Positions 15,639 through 23,976 of a DNA stretch of 64,000 bases are shown here, piece after piece. The stretch comes from Spirochaetales bacterium (lineage in GTDB: Bacteria; Spirochaetota; Spirochaetia; Treponematales; UBA12059): the NCBI GenBank assembly GCA_016926955.1, contig JAFGNN010000065.1, positions 1 through 64,000 on the forward strand, in the 5' to 3' direction. Numbering within the stretch: position 1 is the first letter of the stretch; the number at the start of each line of letters is the position of its first letter. The notes under the pieces were generated by a model. It did not search any database, was not told the DNA's origin, and saw only the letters and a program-made list of their open reading frames with translations. The translations under genes were made by a program, and so were the position numbers.

Positions 15639-18203
15639 TCAGTCGAAGAAGGCCCTGAGCCTCCGGTAGAGGACTCCCACCTTCTCCTTCGCCTCCGCTT
15701 CGGCGGCCTCGCCGAGGTCGTCCACGAGGGCTTCGAGGCTCGCGAGGCTCTCGTTGATCGCGGTCAGCACGCCGCGCGACACCCTGAACCAGTACGAACC
15801 CGCGCCGTCGTTGAAGAGCCCCACGAAGCCGAGCTCGGGATTCCCCTTCTTCCACTCCGAGACCTTGAGCACGTGAGCGAGCGCGTCCACGAGCGCGGCG
15901 GCCTCGTCCGCGACGACGAAGCTGCGTCCGCGCGGCCACTTCCGGTCAAGGTCGCGCTCAGGGTCGATCCAGGCGGCCACGCGTAGGATGACATCGAGCT
16001 TTTCGCCGTCGAGCAGTTTCCGGTGTTTCGACTTGACCCTTCCGCGCATCCCGCGGAATGCCGAGAGGTCGTCGGCCGATATCGAACCCATCGCCTCCCG
16101 CAGGGCCTCCCATTCGAGTACGGCGATCTTCTTCTTCTTTTTGTCGAGCTCGACGGGGAACACGCCGGAACCGATGCGCACGCGGTTGGTGAAGTCGCGA
16201 GCGGCCCTCGGCTCCGCCCCTTCGCTGGCTCCGGCCTGGCCGGCCGGAGCCGCCTGCCGGCCGCCCCGCGCGACCCTGACCAGGTCGCGCGCCGCTTCCT
16301 CCGCCCCGCCGCGCTCGCGGCCCTTGCCGCCGAGCAGGCCCGTCGCGACGCGGGGGCTGATGCGCTGGAGCAGGTGCCTGCCGAGCGGCGAAACGCTCAT
16401 GGCGTAGGTGCGCGTCGTCCTGACTATCTCGCCCGCGACGATGAAGGCGGGATCCTCGCGGAACATGACCGAGCCGGGGTGTATCATGATGCGCTCCGCG
16501 GTGAGCGAGGAGTACATGCCGCGGCCGGTCTGGGCGCAGACGAATTGGATGAGGCCGCGGCTGACGGCGCAGAGGTAGTCGTCTGTAGGACCGCCGGAGA
16601 GCACGGGCACGCCGAGCTCCGCGACGATCAGCTCGATCTGTTCCTTGACGCGGACGATCTCGTGCATGGTGCGCTCGTCGAGGTAGCTCCGCTCGCAGAA
16701 CTTCGCCTGGCTCTTCGCCTCCCGGAACTGGCGGAAGATGCGGAGGTAGGAAACGAAGTCGCCGGCGGGATCGCGGAACGCGTGGTGCGCCCTGCGGGCT
16801 TCCATCTCCTCGCCCGGCGGCAGGATGAAGGGTGTCTGGGTCGAGAGGAAGGCCGCGGCGATAAGGGTTTCTTCGAGGATGTTCGGGTACGAGAGTATGC
16901 CCTCGACGATCATGCGCGAGTGACGCGGGAGGAGGGGGAACTTGCACATGAGTTCGCCCACTCGTGTCAGGGTCCGGTCGGGATTCAGCGCGTCCAGCAA
17001 CTCGAGAGCTTCCACCGCTCCCACGATTCCGGAGCGCGGCGGTTTCGAGATGAAGTCGAAGCGCTCGAAATCCGTGATGCCGAGTTCGGCCATGCGGAGC
17101 ACCACCTCGGTGAGGTCGGTGCGGTAGATCTCTTCCATGGTGAAGAGCTGGCGGCTCTCGAAGTCGTCGCGGGTGAAGAGGCGGTAGCAGGAGCCGGGGC
17201 GCGTGCGGCCCGCCCTTCCTTTCCTCTGGTTGCACGAGGCTTTCGAGATGGGCACCTCGACGAGGCTCGCGGTGAAGGTCTTGGGGTTGTAGAAGTTGAG
17301 CTTCGCAAGGCCCGTGTCGATGACGCTCGTCACCCCGTCTATGGTGACGGAGGTCTCGGCGATGTTGGTGGAGACCACCACCTTTATCTTGCCCTCGGGA
17401 GCGCTCTCGAAGCAGCGCTCCTGTTCGTCCTTTCCGAGCCGGCCGTAGAGCGGAATCAGGTGGAGCTTCTGGCGGACGGCGCCGAAGGCGAGTTTCTGGA
17501 GGCAGTCCTTGATGGCCTTCTCTCCGGGCAGGAAGACCAGGATGTCCCCTTCCCTTCCCTCGGAGACCACGCGCTCGACGATCTGCTCGATCTTGACGAG
17601 GATGGCCTCCATGTCGGCGTCCACGGGCGGCGCGTCGTAGATGAGGGTGACGGGAAATACCGGGGTCTCGATTTTCACGATTGGACAATCGCCGAAATAG
17701 GCGCTGAAAACCTCGGCGTTGATGGTGGCGCTCGACACCACCACCTTGAACTCGGGCCGCGCGTCGAGCACGCGCTTCAGGAGCCCGAGGATGAAGTCGA
17801 TGTTGAGGCTCCGCTCGTGGGCCTCGTCGACCATGATGACGCCGTAGCGTGAGAGCGAAGGGTCGAGCTTCATCTCCTGAAGCAGGATTCCGTCCGTCAT
17901 GATCTTGATGGCGGTGCCCGCCTCCGTGCGGTCCTCGAAGCGCATCTTGTAGCCGACCAGGCCCGGCATCGCGACGCCGAGCTGCTTCGCGATGAACTCG
18001 CTGACGCTTATGGCGGCGATGCGGCGCGGCTGGGTGACTCCGATCACGCCGTTGCGCGAGTAGCCGGCCTCGTGGAGTATGACCGGCAGCTGCGTGGTCT
18101 TGCCCGAGCCCGTAGGGCTCTCGACGACGACGACCTGGTGTTTCGCGAGGACTTCAAGGATGCGCTCGCGCTGCTGGTAGACGGGCAAATCGTGGGGATT
18201 CAT
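15639..18203 (-). CDS. hrpA: DEAH-box ATP-dependent helicase, HrpA type
   Basis: An 854-residue SF2 helicase. Motif I is SPTGSGKTTQLP, motif Ia TQPRRIAAISVS, motif II VDEAHERS, motif III SSATINAEVF. Motif V is STNIAETSVTIDGVTSVIDTGL and motif VI QRKGRAGRTRPG. Winged-helix/HA2 and a divergent C-terminal part follow. HrpA-like proteins act on RNA, for example in mRNA processing or rescue of stalled ribosomes. I take ATG 18203 rather than GTG 18212 of the track. A low-complexity Gly/Ala/Glu/Arg patch around residues 615-665 may be a linker. It is convergent with the diguanylate cyclase gene. Confidence 0.93.
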   Translation of the reverse strand: MNPHDLPVYQQRERILEVLAKHQVVVVESPTGSGKTTQLPVILHEAGYSRNGVIGVTQPRRIAAISVSEFIAKQLGVAMPGLVGYKMRFEDRTEAGTAIKIMTDGILLQEMKLDPSLSRYGVIMVDEAHERSLNIDFILGLLKRVLDARPEFKVVVSSATINAEVFSAYFGDCPIVKIETPVFPVTLIYDAPPVDADMEAILVKIEQIVERVVSEGREGDILVFLPGEKAIKDCLQKLAFGAVRQKLHLIPLYGRLGKDEQERCFESAPEGKIKVVVSTNIAETSVTIDGVTSVIDTGLAKLNFYNPKTFTASLVEVPISKASCNQRKGRAGRTRPGSCYRLFTRDDFESRQLFTMEEIYRTDLTEVVLRMAELGITDFERFDFISKPPRSGIVGAVEALELLDALNPDRTLTRVGELMCKFPLLPRHSRMIVEGILSYPNILEETLIAAAFLSTQTPFILPPGEEMEARRAHHAFRDPAGDFVSYLRIFRQFREAKSQAKFCERSYLDERTMHEIVRVKEQIELIVAELGVPVLSGGPTDDYLCAVSRGLIQFVCAQTGRGMYSSLTAERIMIHPGSVMFREDPAFIVAGEIVRTTRTYAMSVSPLGRHLLQRISPRVATGLLGGKGRERGGAEEAARDLVRVARGGRQAAPAGQAGASEGAEPRAARDFTNRVRIGSGVFPVELDKKKKKIAVLEWEALREAMGSISADDLSAFRGMRGRVKSKHRKLLDGEKLDVILRVAAWIDPERDLDRKWPRGRSFVVADEAAALVDALAHVLKVSEWKKGNPELGFVGLFNDGAGSYWFRVSRGVLTAINESLASLEALVDDLGEAAEAEAKEKVGVLYRRLRAFFD

Positions 18204-18253
18204 TGCCTTCACTATAACAGCGGGCGGGCGGCCTGTTCAAACGGTGCCGGCGC

Positions 18254-18364
18254 GAGCTCCGTCCCCCCGCGTGTCCGTCCCCCCGCGAGCTCTGTCCCCC
18301 CGGCCGACACAGCCCGGCGAGCTCTGTCCCCCAGGTCCCAGCTTCACCTCTAGCTCTGTCCCCC
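18254..18364 (+). repeat. Cluster of GAGCTCTGTCCCC repeats (copy set 1)
   Basis: Copies start at 18254 (GAGCTCCGTCCCCC), 18287, 18319 and 18351 (TAGCTCTGTCCCCC), 32-33 bases apart, with a degenerate half copy at 18271. All point the same way. They fill the intergenic region between hrpA (-) and the thiamine operon (+), ending just before the thi promoter. The same motif recurs at 62896-62988. The 310-base gap 18204-18513 otherwise holds only this cluster, a promoter and a riboswitch. Confidence 0.85.
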
Positions 18365-18386
18365 GATTCTAGTCACCCGATTCCGC

Positions 18387-18416
18387 TTGACCCTCAATGG
18401 CGAGGCTCCGTATCAT
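18387..18416 (+). promoter_or_regulatory. Promoter of the thiamine transport operon
   Basis: TTGACC (18387-18392), 18-base spacer, TATCAT (18411-18416). The predicted transcript start near 18423 falls immediately before the riboswitch, so the leader consists almost only of the aptamer. Confidence 0.7.
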
Positions 18417-18424
18417 ATTCCCTG

Positions 18425-18509
18425 TCCGGGGTGTCGCGTGTTCCCGTCGGGGACGCGCGGCTGAGATTATACCCGAAGAACCTGATCCGGTTCATGCCGG
18501 CGGAGGGAG
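18425..18509 (+). promoter_or_regulatory. TPP riboswitch (THI element)
   Basis: All conserved blocks are present in order: CCGGGGTG, GGCTGAGAttATACCC (18469-18483), GAACCTGATCcGGtTcATGCC (18478-18498) and GGAGGGA (18502-18508). The aptamer binds thiamine pyrophosphate. Its 3' conserved GGAGGGA is also the Shine-Dalgarno for the ATG at 18514, so ligand binding should hide the ribosome-binding site directly. No separate expression platform or terminator is visible. Confidence 0.95.
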
Positions 18510-18513
18510 TACC

Positions 18514-19584
18514 ATGCGTACCCACCTTTACAGGGCGGGGAACGGCTTCGAGCCGCGTGCCCGCCAACTCTTCGTTTCCATCGTTTTCGCGCTTCTCGTC
18601 ATCCTCGCCGCGTCCTGCGCAAAGTCGCCGGAGGCTCCGCGTCCCGAGGGCGACGCCGAGGGACCGCTCGTCGTCTACGCCTACGACAGCTTCGCCGCCG
18701 AGTGGGGACCCGGTCCGGCCCTCGCGGCGCTCTATGAGAAGCGCACGGGCCGCAAGCTCGAGCTCGTATCCAAGGGCGACGCCGGACAGGTGCTCGCGGC
18801 GGCGCTGCTCGAAAAGGGAGCGCCCGAGGCGGACGTCTACCTCGGCATCGACGACAGGCTGGCACCGCGGGCTTTCGAGGCCGGCGTCCTCGAGCCCTAC
18901 CGCCCCGAGGGAGCCGCCCGGGTGCCGGCCGAACTCGTGATGGATGCCGAATGGCGACTGACGCCCTACGACTGGGGCGCCTTCGCAATAATTTGGGACT
19001 CGGAAAAGCTGGCGACCCCTCCCGGGTCGCTCGCGGAGCTCGCCGCGCCGGAGTACGGGAAAAAGCTCATCCTAATGGACGCGCGCACGAGCACTCCGGG
19101 ACTCGGCTTCGCCGCCTGGACGCTCGGCGTCTACGGCGAAGGCCTCTCCGAATACTGGCGCGACCTGAAGGATTCCATCCTCACGGTGGCGCCCGGCTGG
19201 GACCTCGGCTATGGCTTGTTCACCTCGGGCGAGGCGCCCCTCGTGCTCTCCTACACGACGAGCCCCGCCTACCACGTCGAGTACGAGGGCACGGATCGCT
19301 ACAAGGCCCTCGTCTTCCCCGAAGGCCATCCGTGGCAGATCGAAGGCGCGGGTATCGCCAGGGGAACGCGCAGGCCTGCGGCGGCTCGCGCTTTCATCGA
19401 ACTGCTTCTCGACCCCGAGTTCCAGATCCTCGTCCCGACCACCCAGTGGATGTACCCGGTCGATCCTGCCACGCCGCTTCCGGCCAGCTTCGACGCGGCG
19501 CTGAAACCGGGCCGCGCCCCCGCGGTCGAACCCGATGACCTGGAAAAAGCCCTCGGCGCGATAGCGGCGGAACTGGCGTCCTGA
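18514..19584 (+). CDS. thiB: Thiamine ABC transporter, substrate-binding lipoprotein
   Basis: A 356-residue periplasmic-type binding protein. The N-terminal signal peptide ends in the lipobox LAASC (Cys about 37), so it is membrane anchored. The mature part has the family-typical VVYAYDSFAAEWGPG start, the WRLTPYDWGAFAIIWDSEKL core and a C-terminal PTTQWMYPVDPATPLP. Substrate specificity (thiamine or TPP) is inferred from the riboswitch. The ATG at 18514 is fixed by the GGAGGG in the aptamer's 3' end; the track start at 18397 is upstream of the promoter and wrong. It overlaps thiP by one base. Confidence 0.92.
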   Translation: MRTHLYRAGNGFEPRARQLFVSIVFALLVILAASCAKSPEAPRPEGDAEGPLVVYAYDSFAAEWGPGPALAALYEKRTGRKLELVSKGDAGQVLAAALLEKGAPEADVYLGIDDRLAPRAFEAGVLEPYRPEGAARVPAELVMDAEWRLTPYDWGAFAIIWDSEKLATPPGSLAELAAPEYGKKLILMDARTSTPGLGFAAWTLGVYGEGLSEYWRDLKDSILTVAPGWDLGYGLFTSGEAPLVLSYTTSPAYHVEYEGTDRYKALVFPEGHPWQIEGAGIARGTRRPAAARAFIELLLDPEFQILVPTTQWMYPVDPATPLPASFDAALKPGRAPAVEPDDLEKALGAIAAELAS

Positions 19585-21218
19585 TGGACGCCCCGCGGGC
19601 GTCCCGCCCGGCGAACGTCCTCCTCGCGGCGGGCGGCATACTGGCGGCGGCGCTCGCGCTCGCCCTCTTCCTCGTTCCCCTGCCCGGCGCTTTCGGTCCC
19701 CTGTTCGGATCCGGAGCCAAGGCCCTGATCCGGACCCTGAACGACTCGCGCACCTGGTCGAGCCTCCGCTTCGCCCTGCTCGAGTCGCTCGCGAGCTCGG
19801 TCCTCGCCCTCGCGCTCGGGCTCCCGGCCGCCTGGCTCGTGGCGCGGCGGGAATTCCGCGGGCGCAGGTTCCTTTCCTCGCTCGGCGCGGTGCCCTTCGC
19901 GGTGCCGCCCCTCCTCGTCGCGCTGGGCTTTGTCATGTTCTGGGGACGCTCAGGCGCGGTCAACGCCTTTCTCGTCCGCGTCCTCGGCCTCGACGAGCCG
20001 CCGGTCTCCTTCCTGTACTCCATCCATGGCGTCGTGCTGGCCCACGCGGTGTACAACTTCCCCATCGTCATGCGCATGGCCGGGGACCTCTGGGCCCGGC
20101 TCCCCGACGAGCAGGCTGACGCCGCCCGATCGCTCGGAGCGGGGGAAGGCCGGATACTCCTCGGCGTCACGCTGCCGCAGCTCGCTCCGGCGCTCGCCTC
20201 GGCCACGAGCCTCGTGTTTCTCTACTCGTTCTCGAGCTTCGTCATCGTGCTCGTGTTCGGCGCGATGGCAGGCTCCACGCTCGAGGTGGAGATCTACCGC
20301 GCGGCGCGGATCGAGGTCGACCAGGGCAGGGCCGCCTCGCTCGCCCTGGTCGGCACCGCGGCGGCCCTGCTGCTCGTAGGCGTCTACGCAGCGATGGAGG
20401 CCCGTCATGCCAGCCCGGGCCAGTCCCAGGGCCTCCGGAATCCGCGAAAGCCCCTCCGGGGCCGTCTCGAACGGGTTGCCGCCCTCGCCTACGGCACCGT
20501 CGCCTCGATACTCGTCGGAGGACCCGCCGTCTCCGTGCTCGCCGCGTCCTTCATCGAACGGCGCGGCTTCTCGGGCACCTTCGGGTTCGGCCTCGGCAAC
20601 TACCGCAGGCTCTTCGAATCAGGCGCCCTCGGCTCCCTCGGTGTGACCCTGGTCCTCGCCCTCACGACGGCTTTCATCGCGGCTGCGGCGGGCACGGCAG
20701 CCGCCTGGGGCCTGCGGCGTCTGGGCGCCCGGGGACCGAAGCTCACCTTCGCCTACCTGCCGCTCGCAGTCTCGCCCGCCGTGATCGCGCTCGGCTGGAC
20801 GAGAGTCGTCCCGGGACGCGGCGGGGCTTCCCTCCTTGCCGTCGCCCTCATCCAGGCGGCTGGAGCCTGGCCACTCGCATGGCGCTCGGCGCACGCGGCC
20901 TTCTCCAAGATCCAGGGGAACGTCCTCGACGCTGCCGCGACGCTCGGCTCGTCGACAGCGGATCGCGCGCGGCGGGTTGACCTCCCTCTCGCGGCCCGGG
21001 GCATAGCGAGCGGCGCCGCCTTCGCTTTTGCCCTCTCGGTCGGGGACGCCGGGAGCCTCATCCTCGCCTCGCCCGGCGGAGCGCCGCCGCTCGCCCTGCT
21101 CATGTACCGGCTCGCAGGCTCGTACCGCTTCAACGAAGCCTGCGCCGCCGGAGTCCTCATGGCGCTGCTCGGCTCGCTCGCCTTCGCCATCCGCGAGGAG
21201 GCCTCCGATGCGCTGTGA
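19584..21218 (+). CDS. thiP: Thiamine ABC transporter, fused permease
   Basis: A 544-residue integral membrane protein with about twelve helices in two homologous halves, the ThiP/FbpB-type duplicated permease. Each half carries an EAA-like loop that docks the ATPase (DEQADAARSLGAGEGRILLGVTLPQL and GNVLDAAATLGSSTADRARRVDLPL). The start ATG shares a base with the thiB stop. It is followed by thiQ with an 11-base overlap. It would move thiamine across the inner membrane. Confidence 0.92.
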   Translation: MDAPRASRPANVLLAAGGILAAALALALFLVPLPGAFGPLFGSGAKALIRTLNDSRTWSSLRFALLESLASSVLALALGLPAAWLVARREFRGRRFLSSLGAVPFAVPPLLVALGFVMFWGRSGAVNAFLVRVLGLDEPPVSFLYSIHGVVLAHAVYNFPIVMRMAGDLWARLPDEQADAARSLGAGEGRILLGVTLPQLAPALASATSLVFLYSFSSFVIVLVFGAMAGSTLEVEIYRAARIEVDQGRAASLALVGTAAALLLVGVYAAMEARHASPGQSQGLRNPRKPLRGRLERVAALAYGTVASILVGGPAVSVLAASFIERRGFSGTFGFGLGNYRRLFESGALGSLGVTLVLALTTAFIAAAAGTAAAWGLRRLGARGPKLTFAYLPLAVSPAVIALGWTRVVPGRGGASLLAVALIQAAGAWPLAWRSAHAAFSKIQGNVLDAAATLGSSTADRARRVDLPLAARGIASGAAFAFALSVGDAGSLILASPGGAPPLALLMYRLAGSYRFNEACAAGVLMALLGSLAFAIREEASDAL

Positions 21219-22278
21219 GGCGCGTTCGCTCCGCAAGGACTGGCCTTCGCTCACCGTGATCTTCGATGCCGCCGTCGAGGACGGCCGGAGCCTCGCCATA
21301 CTCGGCCCGTCCGGTTGCGGCAAGAGCACGGCCCTGCGCTTGGTCGCGGGACTCGAGCGCCCCGACTCGGGGCGCCTCCTCCTCGGCGGAAGCGACGCGA
21401 CGGATAAACCGGCTCGCGAACGCGGACTGGGCGTCGTATTCCAGGATTTCGCCCTTTTCCCGCATCTCTCGGTTGTCGACAACGTCGCCTACGGCCTGGC
21501 CGTGCGCGGACTTTCCCGCGCGGATCGGAGGTCGAAGGCGGAAGCCCTCCTCGCCCGCCTCGGGCTCGAGGGTTTCGGTCGGCGCGAAGTGGCCTCGCTT
21601 TCGGGAGGGGAACGGCAACGCGTCGCGCTCGCCCGCGCGCTGGCTATCGATCCGGCAGCGGTGCTCCTCGACGAGCCGCTCTCGAGCCTGGACCCCGAGC
21701 TCCGGAAGCGGCTCCGCTCCGAGCTCCGCGACCTGCAGCGCCGCGAGGGCTTCACCATGCTGGCGGTCACGCACGACATCGAAGAGGCCTTCCTGCTCGG
21801 CGACGAGGTCGCGCTCATGGACGGAGGCCGCGTCGTGCAGCTCGGCGCTCCCGAAGCGCTCTGGCTCGCGCCGGCCGACGCCGGCGTGGCGCGCTTCCTG
21901 GGACGGGGGACGGTGCTGCCGGCGCTGGCCTTCGAGCCTGCCCCGGCGGGACTCGTCCACGCCCGGACGGCGCTTGGCGTCCTCGCCTGCCGGGAACCCG
22001 TCGCGCGGGACGAAGCGGCCAGGTACGGCGTGCTCGTCGCCGCCGACGCGCTCGTTCCCGTGCCCGCGACGGGGAGCGCCGACGGAAGCGCCGCCCTGCG
22101 CGGTCGCGTCGTCCGCGCGGACTTTGCGGGTTCGCTCACCAGGCTGGAACTGGAGACCGAAGGAGGCGCACGCTTCAGGGCGGAGCTGAAGGGCCGCGAC
22201 GCGTCGCCGGGAGAAACGCTCGCCTTCGCGGCGCAGCCCGACGCCTGCCTGCTCGTGCCGGAGCGGGCGGGAAGCTGA
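21208..22278 (+). CDS. thiQ: Thiamine ABC transporter, ATP-binding protein
   Basis: A 356-residue ATPase. Walker A is GPSGCGKST (33-41), the Q-loop VFQDFALFPHL, the signature LSGGERQRVALARAL, Walker B AVLLDEPLSSLD, and the switch His is in TVTHDIEEA-like LAVTHDIEE. A C-terminal ~100-residue regulatory (TOBE-like) domain follows, longer than the compact ThiQ of enterobacteria. The track start at 21028 is in thiP; ATG 21208 has GGAGG and gives the correct N-terminus. It powers ThiBP. Confidence 0.9.
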   Translation: MRCEARSLRKDWPSLTVIFDAAVEDGRSLAILGPSGCGKSTALRLVAGLERPDSGRLLLGGSDATDKPARERGLGVVFQDFALFPHLSVVDNVAYGLAVRGLSRADRRSKAEALLARLGLEGFGRREVASLSGGERQRVALARALAIDPAAVLLDEPLSSLDPELRKRLRSELRDLQRREGFTMLAVTHDIEEAFLLGDEVALMDGGRVVQLGAPEALWLAPADAGVARFLGRGTVLPALAFEPAPAGLVHARTALGVLACREPVARDEAARYGVLVAADALVPVPATGSADGSAALRGRVVRADFAGSLTRLELETEGGARFRAELKGRDASPGETLAFAAQPDACLLVPERAGS

Positions 22279-22292
22279 ACGAGGAGGGCGGA

Positions 22293-22847
22293 ATGCTCGT
22301 CGAGATCGCGCGCGATGGCTCGGGCCGGATCGGCATCCTTGCGGGCGACATCACGGAATACTCAGGCGGCGGCATCGTCAACGCAGCCAACTCGGGACTG
22401 CTCGGCGGAGGCGGCATCGACGGCGCCATCCACCGCGCGGCCGGAACGGAGCTGTCCGACGAGTGCTGCGCGCTGCGCGCGACCTCGCTCCCCGGGGGAC
22501 TGCCAGCCGGCAAGGCCGTCTCCACCGGAGCCGGTCGCCTCCGCGTCCGCCGCGTCATCCATACGGTCGGCCCGGTCTGGCGGGGCGGAACCAGCGGCGA
22601 ACGGGAGACCCTCGCCTCGTGCTACCGGACGAGCCTCGAGCTCGCGCGGGACGAGGGGCTCGAATCGCTCGGCGTTCCGGCCGTCTCGACCGGAGCCTAC
22701 GGCTTCCCGCCCGCGGCCGCGCTCGAAATCGCCCTGCGCGAATGCCGCGCCTTCGCGATAGCCAACGCACTTCCCGCCCGCATCGACCTGGTCTTCTTCA
22801 CCCTCGCCGAGGCCCGGGCCGCCGCCGCCCTGGTCGCAGCTTCCTGA
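22293..22847 (+). CDS. Macrodomain ADP-ribose-binding/hydrolase protein
   Basis: A 184-residue macrodomain of the MacroD/YmdB class. Key loops are GDITEYSGGGIVNAANSGLLGGGGIDGAIHRAAG (adenine/ribose and catalytic loop 1) and STGAYGFP (phosphate loop 2). Relatives remove ADP-ribose from Asp/Glu or deacetylate O-acetyl-ADP-ribose. It begins 14 bases after thiQ with a GGAGGG ribosome-binding site and is probably the last gene of the TPP-regulated operon. That link to thiamine is unusual. No ADP-ribosyltransferase is seen nearby. Confidence 0.93.
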   Translation: MLVEIARDGSGRIGILAGDITEYSGGGIVNAANSGLLGGGGIDGAIHRAAGTELSDECCALRATSLPGGLPAGKAVSTGAGRLRVRRVIHTVGPVWRGGTSGERETLASCYRTSLELARDEGLESLGVPAVSTGAYGFPPAAALEIALRECRAFAIANALPARIDLVFFTLAEARAAAALVAAS

Positions 22848-22904
22848 ACGCCGCTTCAGCTATCGCCCTTTTTCACCCGATACACGGAAAAAAGATTGTG
22901 GCGT

Positions 22905-22912
22905 GCTATACT
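22905..22912 (+). promoter_or_regulatory. Extended -10 promoter of small lipoprotein gene
   Basis: TGC-TATACT (TATACT at 22907-22912) forms an extended -10 element. No good -35 is present at 16-18 bases. The leader that follows contains a short CGGGT/ACCCG hairpin directly before the ribosome-binding site. Confidence 0.55.
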
Positions 22913-22948
22913 ACGAGCGTCGGGTCAGAAAACCCGTCGGAGGATGTC

Positions 22949-23326
22949 ATGAAAAGGAAGTACCTGATCCCCCTCGCCCTGCTGGCCCTCGCGGTCGCGC
23001 TTCTGGCGGGCTGCGTGTTGCCGAGCTACCAGCTTTCGTGGACACTCGGTGAGCCAGTCTACAATTCGGTTGACGGTTACATAAGTGTCAACTATCAGCT
23101 CGAGAACGTTGGCTGGGAAGAGCTCTACGATGCCTTCGTCAAAATATCCATGAAGACGGAAGGAACTGTCGAAACCTACGAGGGATCCACACCCAACTTC
23201 GATCTTTCTGTCGGAGAGGAAGTGTTCGGGGTTTTGCGATTCTATTCTGGCACCGGCAAATCCTACACCGGATTTGATGCATGGGTTTCTGTCGCCGGGT
23301 GGAATGTCGAGGATGAGTCCTGGTAA
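22949..23326 (+). CDS. Small lipoprotein of unknown function
   Basis: A 125-residue protein. The signal peptide MKRKYLIPLALLALAVALLAGC has a textbook lipobox (LAGC), and the mature part is a single small beta-rich domain (YISVNYQLENVGWEELYDAFVKI). This pattern suggests an immunoglobulin-like or FxLYD-like fold, but I cannot name a family. The ATG at 22949 has GGAGGA; the track start at 22463 lies inside the macrodomain gene. The gene is visibly more AT-rich than its neighbours and is bracketed by its own promoter and a strong terminator, so it is an independent, possibly acquired, unit. Confidence 0.85.
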   Translation: MKRKYLIPLALLALAVALLAGCVLPSYQLSWTLGEPVYNSVDGYISVNYQLENVGWEELYDAFVKISMKTEGTVETYEGSTPNFDLSVGEEVFGVLRFYSGTGKSYTGFDAWVSVAGWNVEDESW

Positions 23327-23349
23327 GCGTTCACCGTAAAAGGATACAG

Positions 23350-23378
23350 GCGGAGCCTTCAAAGGCTCCGCTTTTTTT
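23350..23378 (+). terminator. Intrinsic terminator
   Basis: GCGGAGCCT (23350-23358) pairs with AGGCTCCGC (23363-23371) over a four-base loop and is followed by seven T residues. It ends the small lipoprotein transcript. Confidence 0.96.
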
Positions 23379-23410
23379 CACTTCTGTACGCGACTTGCCG
23401 ACTTCGGCGC

Positions 23411-23971
23411 TCAGTCCCGTCGCGCCAGCTTGAGCCGGGCGGCGACCTCGATGAGCTCGACCTCCTCCGCGGCGCCGAAGCGCTCGGTGTTGATGACGAG
23501 GTCGCAGAAGCGGTAGTCGTCGTTGTCGATGCCGTAGAGCTCCAGGTAGCGCGCATGGTCGCCCGCGTCCCGCGCCGCGGTGAACGCGAGCTTTTCCGCC
23601 GGGCTGCCGCCCTCGCGGAAATGGATGCGCTCTGCCCGAGTTTCCGTCGAGCCGTACAGGTAGACCTTGAGGTCGGCCTCCGGCACCACCCAGGCGGCGA
23701 GCCGCGAACCCACGACCGAGTCGCCCTCGCGGGCGAGCTCCGCCTGCCGCGCGTCGAGCGAGCGGTCCCAGCTGTCGTCGGTCTTGGCCAGTTCCAGCAC
23801 TTTCGCGAGCGCCTCGGTCTCGGGCAGCTCCGGGAAGCGCTCGCGCGCCATGTTGCGGAGCGTGTAGTTCACGAGGCGGAAGCCGAGGCGCTCGGCGAGC
23901 AGGCGGCTCACGGTGGAGTTGCCGCAGCCGGACTTGCCGGATATCGCGATGATAAAGGGCTTGGCCGCCAT
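23411..23971 (-). CDS. cmk: Cytidylate kinase-like nucleotide kinase
   Basis: A 186-residue P-loop kinase of the shorter CMP kinase type seen in archaea and spirochaetes. The Walker A is GKSGCGNST with Asn in place of the usual Lys, as I recall for this subfamily. RLLAERLGFRLVNYTLRNMA and the lid ARDAGDHARYLELYG follow, then DLVINTERF. It would phosphorylate CMP/dCMP. The ATG at 23971 has GGAG eight bases upstream, within the end of yicC. The 659-residue track frame starting at 25390 is an artefact. Confidence 0.82.
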   Translation of the reverse strand: MAAKPFIIAISGKSGCGNSTVSRLLAERLGFRLVNYTLRNMARERFPELPETEALAKVLELAKTDDSWDRSLDARQAELAREGDSVVGSRLAAWVVPEADLKVYLYGSTETRAERIHFREGGSPAEKLAFTAARDAGDHARYLELYGIDNDDYRFCDLVINTERFGAAEEVELIEVAARLKLARRD

Positions 23972-23976
23972 GTCGC

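Noticed and set aside
18254-18364. CRISPR array
   Set aside because: The spaced copies are only 13-14 bases, the spacers are short and partly repetitive, and no cas gene is present.
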